A program made the translations under genes and the position numbers. The notes under the pieces were generated by a model. The model saw only the letters and a list, made by a program, of their open reading frames with translations, made no database searches and had not been told where the DNA came from. This document shows, one piece after another, positions 45,506-55,900 of a DNA stretch of 64,000 nt (the stretch's first letter is position 1; each line of letters opens with the position of its first letter). This DNA is from CAVXWV01 sp963695415 (lineage in GTDB: Bacteria; Chloroflexota; Anaerolineae; Anaerolineales; UBA4823): NCBI GenBank assembly GCA_963695415.1, contig CAVOGL010000020.1, forward strand, positions 1 through 64,000, in the 5' to 3' direction.

Positions 45506-46465
45506 ATGTTCATCACCGTCACATTGAATCCTGTTTTGGACCGGACAGTTGTCGTGCCGAAATTGCATTACAACCGTGTCTTACGAGGTGGTACAGCCCG
45601 GTTGGATTGGGGTGGAAAAGGTTTTAATGTCTCGCGTGCACTAAAAGTATTAGGAAAGGAAAGTCTTGCTCTTGGATTGATCGGTGGTCAAACCGGTCGA
45701 ATGATCGAAGATGGATTACATGAATTGGGTTTGATGACGGATTTCACCCCTATCAGTGGGGAAACCAGGATCAACACCGTAATCCTGGAAGAAAACACCG
45801 GCAGACATATCAAAGTAAATGAACCAGGACCCACCATTTCGCCTGTTGAAATTTCCAATTTTCTAGAATGTGTGAACAATCATTTACCCTGCCAGCCAGA
45901 TGAGATCAATTCAGGCTATACCAAGCAAATCTGGGTACTTTCAGGCAGCCTTCCCCCCGGAATCCCCCCTGATATTTATGCCACACTAATTCACCGTATC
46001 CAATCATCTTGCAATGATTCGGTACTTGCTCGCGCTGTACTGGATGCTTCCGGTGAAGCCTTCAGGTTGGGTCTGCTGGCACATCCATACCTGGTGAAAC
46101 CAAACCGGTATGAGGCAGAAACCGTCACGGGATACCGTTTGAAGAGTAAATCCGACCTGATGCGGGCTGGGGCGGCATTCCTGGACATGGGCGCCCACAT
46201 TGTTGCTATATCACTTGGCGCTCAGGGTTTGTTTTTGTTCTGGGAGGGTGGTACGCTGATGACAGCTTCACCAAAAATCAGGCGCGGCAATCCAACCGGG
46301 GCTGGAGATGCCTTGTTAGCAGGTTTGCTTTTCGCTCTTGATAAAGGTGCGACCATGCAGGAAGCCGCAAAATGGTCAGTTGCCTGCGGCGCCGCTGCAG
46401 CATCAGGACCGGAGGTCAACATCCCATCGATGGTTGCGGTGGAAACGTTATTCGGCAAGTTATAG
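45506..46465 (+). CDS. 1-phosphofructokinase / tagatose-6-phosphate kinase family protein
   Basis: Member of the FruK/LacC branch: starts TVTLNPVLDRTV, has WGGKGFNVSRALKVLG and KVNEPGP, and ends with GNPTGAGDALLAG carrying the catalytic Asp. It would phosphorylate a ketohexose phosphate to a bisphosphate for aldol cleavage. The ATG at 45506 begins the conserved region; an earlier in-frame start at 45470 would overlap the previous gene. Coupled to the PfkB gene before it. Confidence 0.85.
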   Translation: MFITVTLNPVLDRTVVVPKLHYNRVLRGGTARLDWGGKGFNVSRALKVLGKESLALGLIGGQTGRMIEDGLHELGLMTDFTPISGETRINTVILEENTGRHIKVNEPGPTISPVEISNFLECVNNHLPCQPDEINSGYTKQIWVLSGSLPPGIPPDIYATLIHRIQSSCNDSVLARAVLDASGEAFRLGLLAHPYLVKPNRYEAETVTGYRLKSKSDLMRAGAAFLDMGAHIVAISLGAQGLFLFWEGGTLMTASPKIRRGNPTGAGDALLAGLLFALDKGATMQEAAKWSVACGAAAASGPEVNIPSMVAVETLFGKL

Positions 46466-46479
46466 CAAAGGAGGAAAAG

Positions 46480-47463
46480 ATGAGGAAAAACATCGTCAGC
46501 ATGTTTTGGGGATTCGTATTGATCATCGCCGGGGTGGTTTTCCTGGCTTACAATTTCAACTACCTGTCCTTCGTCTCAACCCCAATGTGGGCAGCTATAT
46601 TCGGGGGATTGAGCATTTTGTTTTTTATCTCCTATTTCCTGAACGGCGTCAGGCAGTGGGGCTGGCTTTTCCCCGCTTTAATTTTCGCTGCACTTGCGGT
46701 TCTCATGTTTATGATTGACCGGGCAGATCCCAGCCCGTTTTGGGGAACTTTGATACTGGCTGCAATCGGCATTCCTTTCTTAGTCGCTTTCCTGCTGGAT
46801 GTACGCACTAATTGGTGGGCGCTGATCCCGGCGTGGGTGCTGGGAGTGCTTTCTGTTATCGTTTTCCTGTCTGACCAGATCATGGGAGAAGTCATCGGGG
46901 CAATCGTTTTATTCTCTATTGGGCTGCCATTCCTGGTTGTTTTTGTTGCTAACCGTAAGAATTGGTGGGCGCTGATACCCGGCATCATCTTGCTATTCCT
47001 GGGATTCGTACCACTGTTGTCTACAATCGTGGTTGGGGAATGGATTGGTGCCTTAGTCCTTGGCGGCATTGGGCTTCCTTTCCTGGTTGTTTACCTTGTC
47101 AATCGCAGCCAATGGTGGGCCGTAATCCCAGCAGGAGTCCTGCTCAGCCTTGCCCTGACCCTTTTAGTACTTGGTCTGGGTGAGTTACATCCAGCATTGT
47201 CCGGGCTTCCATTTGGAATATTCATGCTGGGATTGTCAGGCACTTTTGCTATTTTGTGGTTGGTAAGGGACAATCAACCAACCGAATGGGCCAAATACCC
47301 ATCCATTGTTCTGGGACTCCTGGGGCTCGCTTCGATCATCCTGGGAGTGGGCTCCGATTACATCTGGCCCATCTTGATCATTGTGGCAGGGATATTATTC
47401 TTATACTTTGGCTTAAGACAGCGGAAGCCAAAGGTAGAAATCGAATCGAGTACCCAGGAGTAG
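46480..47463 (+). CDS. Polytopic membrane protein with internal tandem repeats
   Basis: I do not recognise a family. About ten helices. Three consecutive units of about 60 residues share the pattern IGIPFLV..LL..RTNWWALIPAW..., repeated as IGLPFLVVFVANRKNWWALIPG and IGLPFLVVYLVNRSQWWAVIPAG. The two-helix repeat with Asn-x-x-Trp-Trp at each turn is striking. The ATG at 46480 is fixed by a strong AAAGGAGG. It follows the kinase gene by 14 bases and may be cotranscribed, with no evident functional link. Confidence 0.7.
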   Translation: MRKNIVSMFWGFVLIIAGVVFLAYNFNYLSFVSTPMWAAIFGGLSILFFISYFLNGVRQWGWLFPALIFAALAVLMFMIDRADPSPFWGTLILAAIGIPFLVAFLLDVRTNWWALIPAWVLGVLSVIVFLSDQIMGEVIGAIVLFSIGLPFLVVFVANRKNWWALIPGIILLFLGFVPLLSTIVVGEWIGALVLGGIGLPFLVVYLVNRSQWWAVIPAGVLLSLALTLLVLGLGELHPALSGLPFGIFMLGLSGTFAILWLVRDNQPTEWAKYPSIVLGLLGLASIILGVGSDYIWPILIIVAGILFLYFGLRQRKPKVEIESSTQE

Positions 47464-47469
47464 GCTGGC

Positions 47470-47778
47470 TTACATTCTAAACACTTCCTGGTAATTAAGC
47501 GTTTCAAAACCAGGCAGGTTCAGCGTGCGCATCAACGCCTGCCATTCAGCGTCTACTGCGTTTTGAGCCAGGCGTTCTTTTGAAAGTGCATATTTTTCCG
47601 ATTCCACTTCCAGATATACCACCAGATCATTTTCACAAAGGAAACAGCTTAGGTCTGTTACCCCGCATTCACGGTAAATCTCCATTAAAGCCGGTGGAAC
47701 GTTTTGGTGATATTGGATATATTCAGCCACGCTTTCAGGTTTTAATTTCCTGCGAATAAGAAATCTTTCCTTCGCCAT
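47470..47778 (-). CDS. L-rhamnose mutarotase-like protein
   Basis: A 102-residue dimeric alpha/beta-barrel protein of the RhaM family, which interconverts sugar anomers. The pattern EYIQYHQNVPPALMEIYRECG contains the family's active His, followed by DLSCFLCENDLVVYLE and NAVDAEWQALM. The ATG at 47778 begins the conserved region after GAGGGCAG. It lies 10 bases after the UroD-like gene in the same direction. Its sugar is not known, but anomer conversion would suit the aldose dehydrogenase of this locus. Confidence 0.8.
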   Translation of the reverse strand: MAKERFLIRRKLKPESVAEYIQYHQNVPPALMEIYRECGVTDLSCFLCENDLVVYLEVESEKYALSKERLAQNAVDAEWQALMRTLNLPGFETLNYQEVFRM

Positions 47779-47788
47779 TCTACTGCCC

Positions 47789-48847
47789 TCACTCCGAGTA
47801 TTTATCGATAATTTTTTGTGCCTGTTCAGCATCCGCGTTTTGGACGGTAACCAGCAGTCCCCTGGCGCCAACCTGCGCCACCAGATCATCAATTTCATCA
47901 ACATCAGCAAACACCTGGACTGATTTCCCTCCTGCCAATATTTTCCTGATCAATTCATACCACTGGGACAACCGTTCTTTACCCGCACCCGGCACCCATT
48001 GGATCGCTTTTAGTTTCCTAATCTGAAGCAGCGTATCCAGGTGAGGGATCGCCCCGATCCCATCCAGATGGTATAAAGGATACTCCATCACATCGATCAT
48101 ATCTAACAGGTGAGGCAGGACAAACTCGCGGAACATCTCATTCGAGATCATGTAGGAGAAATCTTCCTGCAAGGGAAAATGCGAGCCTGGCGCCCAGATT
48201 CCCGCCCAGCCGATATGTCCCCGATTCCCTGTACGGTTCAAGTACGCCTGGAATTCTTTGAATAAATCGATCCAATATCCCTTGACCAGTTCTGCGGCTG
48301 TTTTTACCTGTTCAGGTTTCGAGATCAAATCCACCAGGAAATTTTCTGTGCCATATAATCCTGCGAGTATGTCGGTAATACCTTCCATCGCAAACAACGA
48401 CACAAAGTGATGGTCGTACGCAAGATCAACGGACCTTTCCGTGAGAGTTTTCGCCTGTTGGTACCAGAATGTATCACGAGCCAGCGGCATCTCGATGACC
48501 TCTTCGACGGATTCGAAGCAAGGATATGCCCACATGGTCTCTTTGTTGACCAGCTGCATGCGTGCTCCCAGCACCCCCGCCATGGCGCTTGAACTGCAAT
48601 CTATATAATGAAATGGCACTGCCTGTCCAAAGTATCGCTGTTGTTCCATTAAAATCATCTGCCGGTCGATGGTGAAATCTGTATCACGCCACCATTTATC
48701 CAGGTCGTTCGTGTCCGGCAGCAAAGTGTTATTTTCTGGGGGTAAGGTGATCAGGATACACGGATTTTTTTGATCCCCGAACTCCCACCAATTGGATAAT
48801 TTATCCTGAATTTTGGGTAATTTCGTTTCAAAAAAATTATTATTCAT
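47789..48847 (-). CDS. UroD-family protein
   Basis: A 352-residue UroD-barrel protein from the divergent branch found beside sugar transporters: GWAGIWAPGSHFPLQEDFSYM, YPLYHLDGIGAIPHL and IQWVPGAGKE. The acidic decarboxylase residues of HemE are not conserved, so heme synthesis is unlikely. The ATG at 48847 has GGGA upstream and leaves the strong hairpin (48868-48905) outside the gene. It follows the sugar ABC operon and precedes the mutarotase gene. Confidence 0.75.
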   Translation of the reverse strand: MNNNFFETKLPKIQDKLSNWWEFGDQKNPCILITLPPENNTLLPDTNDLDKWWRDTDFTIDRQMILMEQQRYFGQAVPFHYIDCSSSAMAGVLGARMQLVNKETMWAYPCFESVEEVIEMPLARDTFWYQQAKTLTERSVDLAYDHHFVSLFAMEGITDILAGLYGTENFLVDLISKPEQVKTAAELVKGYWIDLFKEFQAYLNRTGNRGHIGWAGIWAPGSHFPLQEDFSYMISNEMFREFVLPHLLDMIDVMEYPLYHLDGIGAIPHLDTLLQIRKLKAIQWVPGAGKERLSQWYELIRKILAGGKSVQVFADVDEIDDLVAQVGARGLLVTVQNADAEQAQKIIDKYSE

Positions 48848-48867
48848 TTTTATCCCACTTTGAAATC

Positions 48868-48905
48868 GAAACGGATACCAGCCACACAACTCTGGTATCC
48901 GTTTC
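48868..48905 (-). terminator. Perfect 14-bp hairpin after the sugar ABC operon
   Basis: GAAACGGATACCAG (48868-48881) pairs perfectly with CTGGTATCCGTTTC (48892-48905) around a 10-nt loop. It lies between the second permease gene and the UroD-like gene. On the minus strand the tail is only weakly T-rich, so it may attenuate or protect rather than fully terminate. Confidence 0.55.
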
Positions 48906-48966
48906 AGAAATCATAAACTTTTATAGAAGGTAGTAAAGAATAATTGATCTGACAGAACAACGGCTG

Positions 48967-49917
48967 TCATTCTCCCTGGATTGCCCCAGCTGTCGCTGCG
49001 CGAACAATCAACCGCTGTGACAATAAGAAAATGATGATCACCGGAAGAACGGTAAACACGCTGATCAAAGCTAGATCTGGTCTGAATAACAGGACTTTTC
49101 CGTACGCTGAAGGATTGGGGTTTAGAGCGCCCGTTTGCTGAGCCATCACCCAGATACCTACAGGCAGTGTCTTCAGTTTATCTCTTTCGAGGAAAAGTGA
49201 TGCTGCGAAGAAACCATTCCAAAGAACCGCGAATTGAGTAAAAAGCAGCATGGCGACAACGCTTTGTGCCAGCGGTAGCCCGATATACCAGAACATCTGC
49301 ATGTCGGTACAGCCATCCACCTTGGCAGCATCGACGATATCTCTGGGCATCACCGTTTTGTAATATGTGTAGGTCAGGTAGACACCAAAGGGCGCCAGCC
49401 CCGCTGGCAGGATGACGGCCCACGGAGTATTGATTAATCTAAGTAAAAACAATTCCATGTACATAGGCAGAACTGTTGCATCGGAAGGCGTCAGCATCAA
49501 GATTAATGTCGCCCAAAGCAACGCTTTACGGAGCCGGAAATCCACATTCGCCAGGAGATATCCTGCTGGCACTGTTACGAAAATGTTGATCGTCAGTGCT
49601 GCAGCCACATACCAGACTGAATTCTTTGCCCAGAGAAACATAATCCCACGGTTGTAATTGGATAATCGGGTCCATGAATCGACTACATTTTGCCAGGTAC
49701 CAATCGCCAACGCGGGTAAATCAACCAGTTCTGAGTGAGTCTTGGTGGGAGCAAGGAACAACCAGAGCACTGGAATGCCAAATAATAAGAAACATAAAAT
49801 TAATATAACGAAACGCAATAAGTATGTTCCTGGATCCAAGCCAATCGTGTAACGCCAGCGTGAATAAGTTTTACTTAATGAATAGTTTCTTTTCGGTTCT
49901 TGGGTTGTAGATGTCAT
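48967..49917 (-). CDS. Sugar ABC transporter permease (MalG type)
   Basis: A 316-residue inner-membrane permease with six helices. The EAA loop that docks the ATPase is RDIVDAAKVDGCTDMQMFWYIGLPLA. An N-terminal cytoplasmic extension of about 30 residues precedes helix 1. Forms the channel with the permease 19 bases upstream. No ATPase gene is in the cluster, so a shared MsmK-type ATPase elsewhere is expected. Confidence 0.9.
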   Translation of the reverse strand: MTSTTQEPKRNYSLSKTYSRWRYTIGLDPGTYLLRFVILILCFLLFGIPVLWLFLAPTKTHSELVDLPALAIGTWQNVVDSWTRLSNYNRGIMFLWAKNSVWYVAAALTINIFVTVPAGYLLANVDFRLRKALLWATLILMLTPSDATVLPMYMELFLLRLINTPWAVILPAGLAPFGVYLTYTYYKTVMPRDIVDAAKVDGCTDMQMFWYIGLPLAQSVVAMLLFTQFAVLWNGFFAASLFLERDKLKTLPVGIWVMAQQTGALNPNPSAYGKVLLFRPDLALISVFTVLPVIIIFLLSQRLIVRAATAGAIQGE

Positions 49918-49936
49918 AAATCAACTCCAATAATCA

Positions 49937-50896
49937 TTACTTCCTCGCTACTTCAGTTCTGAAAAAGCCTGTTCGGGTAACAATAATAATTGCTGCGATC
50001 AGACTGATAAATAACATGATTAAAGAAATCACTGCTGATTTACCAAAATCACCTGTCCGAACGGTAATAAAAGCACTCCACATATTGGGTGACCAATACG
50101 GATCGATCGGGGATGAGGTCATCAAAGCTGTCTGTAAGATAAAAGGCTCTGCAAACAATTGTAAACTCTGGATGGTCAAGGTGATTAACATGAAAAAGAC
50201 ATACCCCATAATCAGTGGGCGCTTGATGTGATACGCCAGAGACCAGGGTCCGCATCCATCGATCATACCCGCCTCGATCACTTCCCGGTTTATCCCGGTA
50301 AGGGCACCATAGAAAATTGCAATCCATCCACCAGCTAAAGCAAAAAAACGCACGATGACAAGGAAGGGGATCAATGTCTTGTTACTGAGGATATCTCCCA
50401 CATATGCCAGTTGATCTTCAGGAGGTCTGAACCAGTTGAGAACACTAAAAATCGGTTTAAATGGACTGACACCCGGATCAAACATAAAGATGGCGATTAG
50501 TGCTACTGCAGAAAGGGTTATTGCACCTGGAATGAAATATACGGTGCGCATCAACCGCCCAAATCCATCATCAGCAAGGTTTAGGGCTAATGCAATTCCT
50601 AGTGCCCCAATAAAACTAATAGGCAACGAAAATGCTGCGAACTTAAAAATATTTCCAAAACTGATCAATAATTGCGGATCGGTAAAGATCGACACATAAT
50701 TCGAAATTCCTGCGGTGAAGTACTCCGGACGATATCCACCATATGTAGAGAAACTGAAAATCAATGCCAGGATTATTGGTACAATGCCAAATACAATCAT
50801 GAAGCTTAAATAAGGTAATCCTAAGAGTAAAGCTGTATTAAATTGAAATTTTTTCCTTTTAGTACGTCTTGGAGTCTCAAGAGTTTCTACACCCAT
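49937..50896 (-). CDS. Sugar ABC transporter permease (MalF/UgpA type)
   Basis: Partner channel subunit, with six helices and the EAA motif REVIEAGMIDGCGPWSLAYHIKRP. The ATG at 50896 is preceded by GGAGGA at 7 bases, better than an in-frame ATG at 50911. Located between the binding-protein gene and the second permease in the order usual for carbohydrate CUT1 importers. Confidence 0.9.
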   Translation of the reverse strand: MGVETLETPRRTKRKKFQFNTALLLGLPYLSFMIVFGIVPIILALIFSFSTYGGYRPEYFTAGISNYVSIFTDPQLLISFGNIFKFAAFSLPISFIGALGIALALNLADDGFGRLMRTVYFIPGAITLSAVALIAIFMFDPGVSPFKPIFSVLNWFRPPEDQLAYVGDILSNKTLIPFLVIVRFFALAGGWIAIFYGALTGINREVIEAGMIDGCGPWSLAYHIKRPLIMGYVFFMLITLTIQSLQLFAEPFILQTALMTSSPIDPYWSPNMWSAFITVRTGDFGKSAVISLIMLFISLIAAIIIVTRTGFFRTEVARK

Positions 50897-50990
50897 AAAT
50901 TGTTCCTCCATAAAGTAAATTTACAAGTCTCTCCGTTAATCATTCGAATAATTCTTCAAGTCACTTCAAAGTGGTCAATGTATTGAAATT

Positions 50991-51019
50991 CTTGTGGGGG
51001 GCTGTATGCCCCCCACAAG
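50991..51019 (-). other. Intercistronic hairpin between binding-protein and permease genes
   Basis: CTTGTGGGGGGC (50991-51002) pairs with GCCCCCCACAAG (51008-51019) around a 5-nt loop: a 12-bp GC-rich stem without a T-run. In ABC operons such stems stop 3-prime decay and raise binding-protein levels over permease levels. Confidence 0.65.
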
Positions 51020-51035
51020 TGTTCATATGGTATGA

Positions 51036-52391
51036 CTATTCGGATGGGAAATCGTCCAAGCCATCTATGACAGGTTCATAACCAAGTTTTCCAGCTCCAT
51101 CGACCAGTACTGCCTGGAATTGTTCCAATGCAGCTTCGTAGGTCAAATCACCGGTATTAATCATCGTCTGGATTGGACCCCATAACCCATCAGAATCTAC
51201 AGGACCCTGGGTAGCTACTGTCCACATGTGATTAGCTTCCTGTTGTAAGACCTCACCAGCCTTGGTAGTGTCCGCTAAATATGTAAGGGTAGGCATCCTT
51301 TCCTGCAGCCATATCTCTGCCGCAGGTTTATATGCTGGGTAAGTGCCCTGATTCTTGATTTCGTCTGTGGTCATGAATTTGAGGAAATCCATGGTAAGTT
51401 CAGGATTCTTAGAGTGCCTTGAGAGCACCCAGGAAGCTCCACCCCACCAGAATACCCATGGATGGTCCATTCCTTCAAATTTGGGAGCCGGAGCTACACC
51501 AATCTTGCCCTGGAATGCAGGATCATCTTCCTGATAATACGTCCCTCGAATGACATAATCTCCAAACCAGGAAGAGGACGGCATGAATAACCAGTTATCG
51601 CTCTGAACAATATCGGATGCTTCAGTCCCAAACATATTGGTCAGCATATACCATCCATCCTGAGCAGCTTGATCGAGAAACTTGGCTGCCTTGTAACAAT
51701 TATCATGCACAGCATTGATGCGGATCTTTCCAGGTCCAAGGATCTGCTGCCAGGGGCATTTCGCCGAAGTGAGCATATTGAACCACGAGACACTTTCTTG
51801 ACCCAGGAAGCATTGAATTTCCGGATTGGTTTCCTTGACCTTTGCACAGGTCACGGCTGCTTCTTCCCAGGTTACCGGAACTGTGATACCCAGTTCAGCG
51901 ACTTTCGGAGCGTTGTACCAGGTTACAAAGTGTGCCAGGTCGTTGCGCACGCAATATAACTTTTCGCCATCCCAGCAGTTTTGTAAAGAACCAGCTGCGA
52001 AACCATCTATGATCTCCTGGGTCAGGTAAGGGCGCATATCTCCCAGATAACTGTGAGCCGCATCATTGATCAAAGGAACCAGTTGGGGAACACCGAAGGA
52101 AGCATCCGGCCAACCTGCACCGACGTTATTCCAGAAGAGGATCTTTTGAGGTAATTGACCATAATCGGTGGTAGTGAGGCTGATCAGGTCGGCTTTTTCC
52201 GGATTTTGATCCAGGAATTTTGCCGACAATTCCTCGCGGGCTGCATCAATCCAGATCTCGATTGGCGCATTTGCATCGGTTGCCGTCTCACCTTCTTCTC
52301 CTGACGGAGCTGCACCGCCACCACAGGCTGCCAGCACCATGGAGAACGCAATCAGAAGGCTGACGAATACGAACCAAAATTTCTTAGACAT
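51036..52391 (-). CDS. Sugar ABC transporter substrate-binding lipoprotein (family 1)
   Basis: Captures the sugar outside the membrane. The signal peptide ends in a lipobox, MVLAAC, with Cys23, followed by a Gly/Ser/Glu-rich linker. The rest (451 residues) fits solute-binding family 1: VTWEEAAVTCAKVKE, FVFWWGGASWVLSRHSKNPE and FLKFMTTDE. AAGGAG precedes the ATG. First gene of the importer operon; the receiver-like gene and the hybrid regulator lie just upstream in the same direction. Confidence 0.92.
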   Translation of the reverse strand: MSKKFWFVFVSLLIAFSMVLAACGGGAAPSGEEGETATDANAPIEIWIDAAREELSAKFLDQNPEKADLISLTTTDYGQLPQKILFWNNVGAGWPDASFGVPQLVPLINDAAHSYLGDMRPYLTQEIIDGFAAGSLQNCWDGEKLYCVRNDLAHFVTWYNAPKVAELGITVPVTWEEAAVTCAKVKETNPEIQCFLGQESVSWFNMLTSAKCPWQQILGPGKIRINAVHDNCYKAAKFLDQAAQDGWYMLTNMFGTEASDIVQSDNWLFMPSSSWFGDYVIRGTYYQEDDPAFQGKIGVAPAPKFEGMDHPWVFWWGGASWVLSRHSKNPELTMDFLKFMTTDEIKNQGTYPAYKPAAEIWLQERMPTLTYLADTTKAGEVLQQEANHMWTVATQGPVDSDGLWGPIQTMINTGDLTYEAALEQFQAVLVDGAGKLGYEPVIDGLDDFPSE

Positions 52392-52460
52392 TTTCTACTC
52401 TCCTTATATATAGGTTCATTGAATGTGATTCTAGCTGCATGACATGCTGTCTCTAACTTT

Positions 52461-52883
52461 TCACCTCCTTTGATCATCAACAAAATCTAAATCGTTCGAT
52501 TGTGGGCAAATCCCGATGGAGATCAGGGCGTTGGTGAAGTCTGCATACATGATCGGCTTGCGTGCATACACATCAACACCGTTCTCAAGAGCAGTCTCCT
52601 CCAAATTCAACCAGGAAAAAAGGACTACGGGTATTTCATGCAGTTCCCTGTCACTCCTGACTTCTTGCAGGAAGCTCCATAAATATTCCTGCTCAGCGCG
52701 GTCCAGTTCCATCAGGATAGCTGCTGGGTGAGATAACCGAATACGGTCTTTCAGACCAGATCCCCAATCTGAAGCCTCGCAACGCAGCCCGTTTCGGTGG
52801 GCATAACTCTGGATCAGGTAATAAAAGTCACCATCCAATCCCACACACAGGCACATTGGTACCGAATTGAGGTCACGGCTCAT
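52461..52883 (-). CDS. Stand-alone receiver-like protein (atypical)
   Basis: About 140 residues with the CheY-like pattern: a first strand MCLCVGLDGD, AAILMELDR where the phospho-acceptor Asp is Glu, VVLFSWLN in the Thr/Ser position, and YARKPI with the conserved Lys. The Glu may mimic a permanently phosphorylated state. I favour the ATG at 52883 over a TTG at 52898. The last codons and stop spell a strong ribosome binding site (AAAGGAGGTGA) with no start codon at the right distance. It lies between the hybrid regulator and the importer, so it may tune that system. Confidence 0.6.
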   Translation of the reverse strand: MSRDLNSVPMCLCVGLDGDFYYLIQSYAHRNGLRCEASDWGSGLKDRIRLSHPAAILMELDRAEQEYLWSFLQEVRSDRELHEIPVVLFSWLNLEETALENGVDVYARKPIMYADFTNALISIGICPQSNDLDFVDDQRR

Positions 52884-52942
52884 ATTCCTATCATACAAAC
52901 AAAGCCGGTTTATATCTATAACGTTAAGTAACTTTTTCAGGA

Positions 52943-55900
52943 CTATTGTTTATAAACAGAGGGAATTAGCCTCTTCTCACCTTTTCGGTAAGCCATCGGG
53001 CTGATGCCTATTACGCGTCTAAACACCCTGGAGAAGTAACTGCTGTCACAGAACCCCACCTGCATAGCCACATCCATGATAGATAGGTCAGAGTTTTCTA
53101 AAAGCCTTTTAGCTTGTTTGATCCTGTAGCGTTCGATATAAGTCGAAGGCGTAATCCCGGTCTCTTTCTGGAAACATGTCGAAAAGTACGCCTGGCTGAC
53201 TCCAACATAAGCCGCAAGATCCTTGCGTGTAATTGCAGTACCATAAAATTCATGGATATATCCCATCGCTTTACGCGCGATTCGCCGCGCTTCTCCCCCA
53301 AGTTTCTTATTACGATCTAAAACGGATTCTACCTGTAAAAGCAATTCATCCGTTGTGAAAATACCTTTTTCGAGGATAGCCGCCACCCCCTGGTTCAATT
53401 TCTGGATTTCGATACTTGATAATTGATGTGAGGTCAACACGATCACGGGGATACTGCGCAAACTGGGCATGGATCTCATGATTTCAAGAACTTCGAAGCC
53501 ATCCAATTCTGGCATTAATAAATCCAGCAGCACCAATTCTGGTGACCATTTGTTCATCATCTCCAAAGCAACCTTACCGTTGGAAGCACGTCGTAATTCC
53601 GCACCTGGAAACTGGCTTTCGATCGCCCTGGTATGCATCTCCAGAAAATTTACCTCGTCATCGACGATCAGGATACTGCGTGGAGATTCCAAACCAACCA
53701 GACCCTGCTCTTCAATGATATTGCGGAGTTTTGAGATCGATAATGGTTTGGAAAGGTAATTCAATTGGATCAGGTCCCCTGTTTGATTCTTTTCGTTCAC
53801 AGAATAAAACATGATAGGTATTTCTCTGGTCCTGGGATGTTCCTTCAATTCTGACAATAAAGTCCACGCATTCTCGCTGGAAGGTTCTGTCTCCCAAATG
53901 ATAGCACCTGGAGGTTCAACTGAAATCTGCTGAAAGATTTTATTGACTTCCAACAGAGATGCAGTTTTGACTTCGAAACCTTTTTGGGCAAGATGGTTTG
54001 CGATGGTGTCTTCAGAGTTACTTCCATTTCTCAATAACAGGACACAACTCCCTGAAAAACCTTCATGAATATCCTTATCTTGAGGCAAGGGTAATGAAAA
54101 TGTAAAACAGGAACCGCCTCCGATCTCGCCGGATGAAATTACACGGATTTCTCCTCCCCCCAGCTCAACTAATTTTTTACAGATGGCTAAACCTAAACCC
54201 ATACCACCATATCCACGGGCAGTGGCTCGTTCGGTCCGTTTAAATTCCTCAAACAAAATATCCTGTTCATCGAGGGGTATTCCCATACCAGTGTCTCTTA
54301 CCGAAAACGTAACAACACCCGGAGAGGTATCATAGTCTATAGATAGTTCGAGCGTCACCGATCCCTGATCTGTAAATTTAACTGCGTTAGTAACCAGGTT
54401 AATCAAAACCTGCCTTAAGCGAGTTCTGATCCCAATAGATCTCAGGTAACTGTTCAGGGACAAAAACTCTCCAAAGTAAATCCTTTTCTCTTGCCAGCCT
54501 CTCACCAATCTCGATGACAGGATGAAGAGCTTCAGTCAGATCTATGATTTCATAAATCAGCCTCAATTGTCCCGTCTGGCTAACAGCGAGGTCGAGTACA
54601 TCCCGAATCAAGTTATCCAGATGCTGTGAATTGCTTTGAATTTTATGCAGATCTCGCAATAAAGAGGCTTCCCCAGGCTGGTTCGCATCGTAATATTTTT
54701 CAAAATCTCGAAGCAGGTTCTCGGTCAGTCCTGAGATAACATTCAATGGTGTACGCAGCTCGTGACTGACCATGGATAAAAAACGGCTCTTCAATTGGTT
54801 GGCTTCTTCTGCATCAAACCGCCTTTCCTCAGCCAATTTCCATCCAGCTTCTGCTTCATTTCGGGCAGTCTGGGCATCCCTGTGCAGCAATGCAGATTTT
54901 ACGGCACTGCTGATTTGCCTCTGTAAGGCATCAAAAATATCGCCCTCATTACTGCCTTCCTTTCCTTCCACATCCAATAACATATATCCCAGGGGTTCAT
55001 CACGCGTATAAAGCGCCTCCACTAAAAAACTAAAACGACCGGCCAAATCCAATAATTCTCCTGGCAGTAATTCTGTGGTACTGAATTCTGTCTCATCAAT
55101 CCCATTCCCGATGTTGTTGCCGAAGACTCAACACTACTTTTCCTGCACCCGCTGGCTGGTCAGAATCAGTGAACAAAACAATGTATCCTTTGTGAATATC
55201 CATACCTGGAAGTTCGATGGTCAAGGTGCGCCAGATGTTTTCTAACTTCAATTCTGTAGCCAGTTTCGCTCCGAGGATGCGCAATTTGAGTGCACGTTCC
55301 TGGGTCTGTAACCGCTTCCAGGATTGGTGCCGCCAGGCTAATTCACCCACGAGTACCCGACCCTGGTGCCACAAGTTATCAGCAAGAAGAGACCTTCTGG
55401 GATCAATGAGAAAAGGCTGCAGCCAACTGCGCATCACTGACAACACGCGCTGCCATTCCTTCACACGACCGCCTTCAGCAATAACACGGTTCAAAACTTG
55501 ATGCAAAACTGGAATGAACGTGGCATCGGTTTGGTGATCAATCTCATTGATGAAACCATTCAAAATCTGTGCAGACCAGCGAATTGACTCACGAGTTGAT
55601 CCAACCGGCACAGCCATTTCCGAAATAATTTTCCTGCGGATACCCGAAATTTGGAAGGCAAGGCTTTGATTTTCGCTGACCGGCTTCTGATCCTGATTAT
55701 GACCAATAACGGCTTCTTGAATAGTCGGTAGCAGGCATCCGCATGAATGGCGGATGGTCATAGTTACTGGCATTACTGTGACAGCATCGATCGTTTTACC
55801 ATTGATCAGGTCGATTAATAATTCCACAGCCTTGTATCCCATGGAAAAAAACGAAGGCTTGATGGTAGTTAATGCTGGGGAATGTGATCCTGCCATCGAC

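Noticed and set aside
48967..52391. Complete ABC importer with its own ATPase
   Set aside because: Only binding protein and two permeases are present; the ATPase at 4877-5686 is an exporter type and belongs to another operon.
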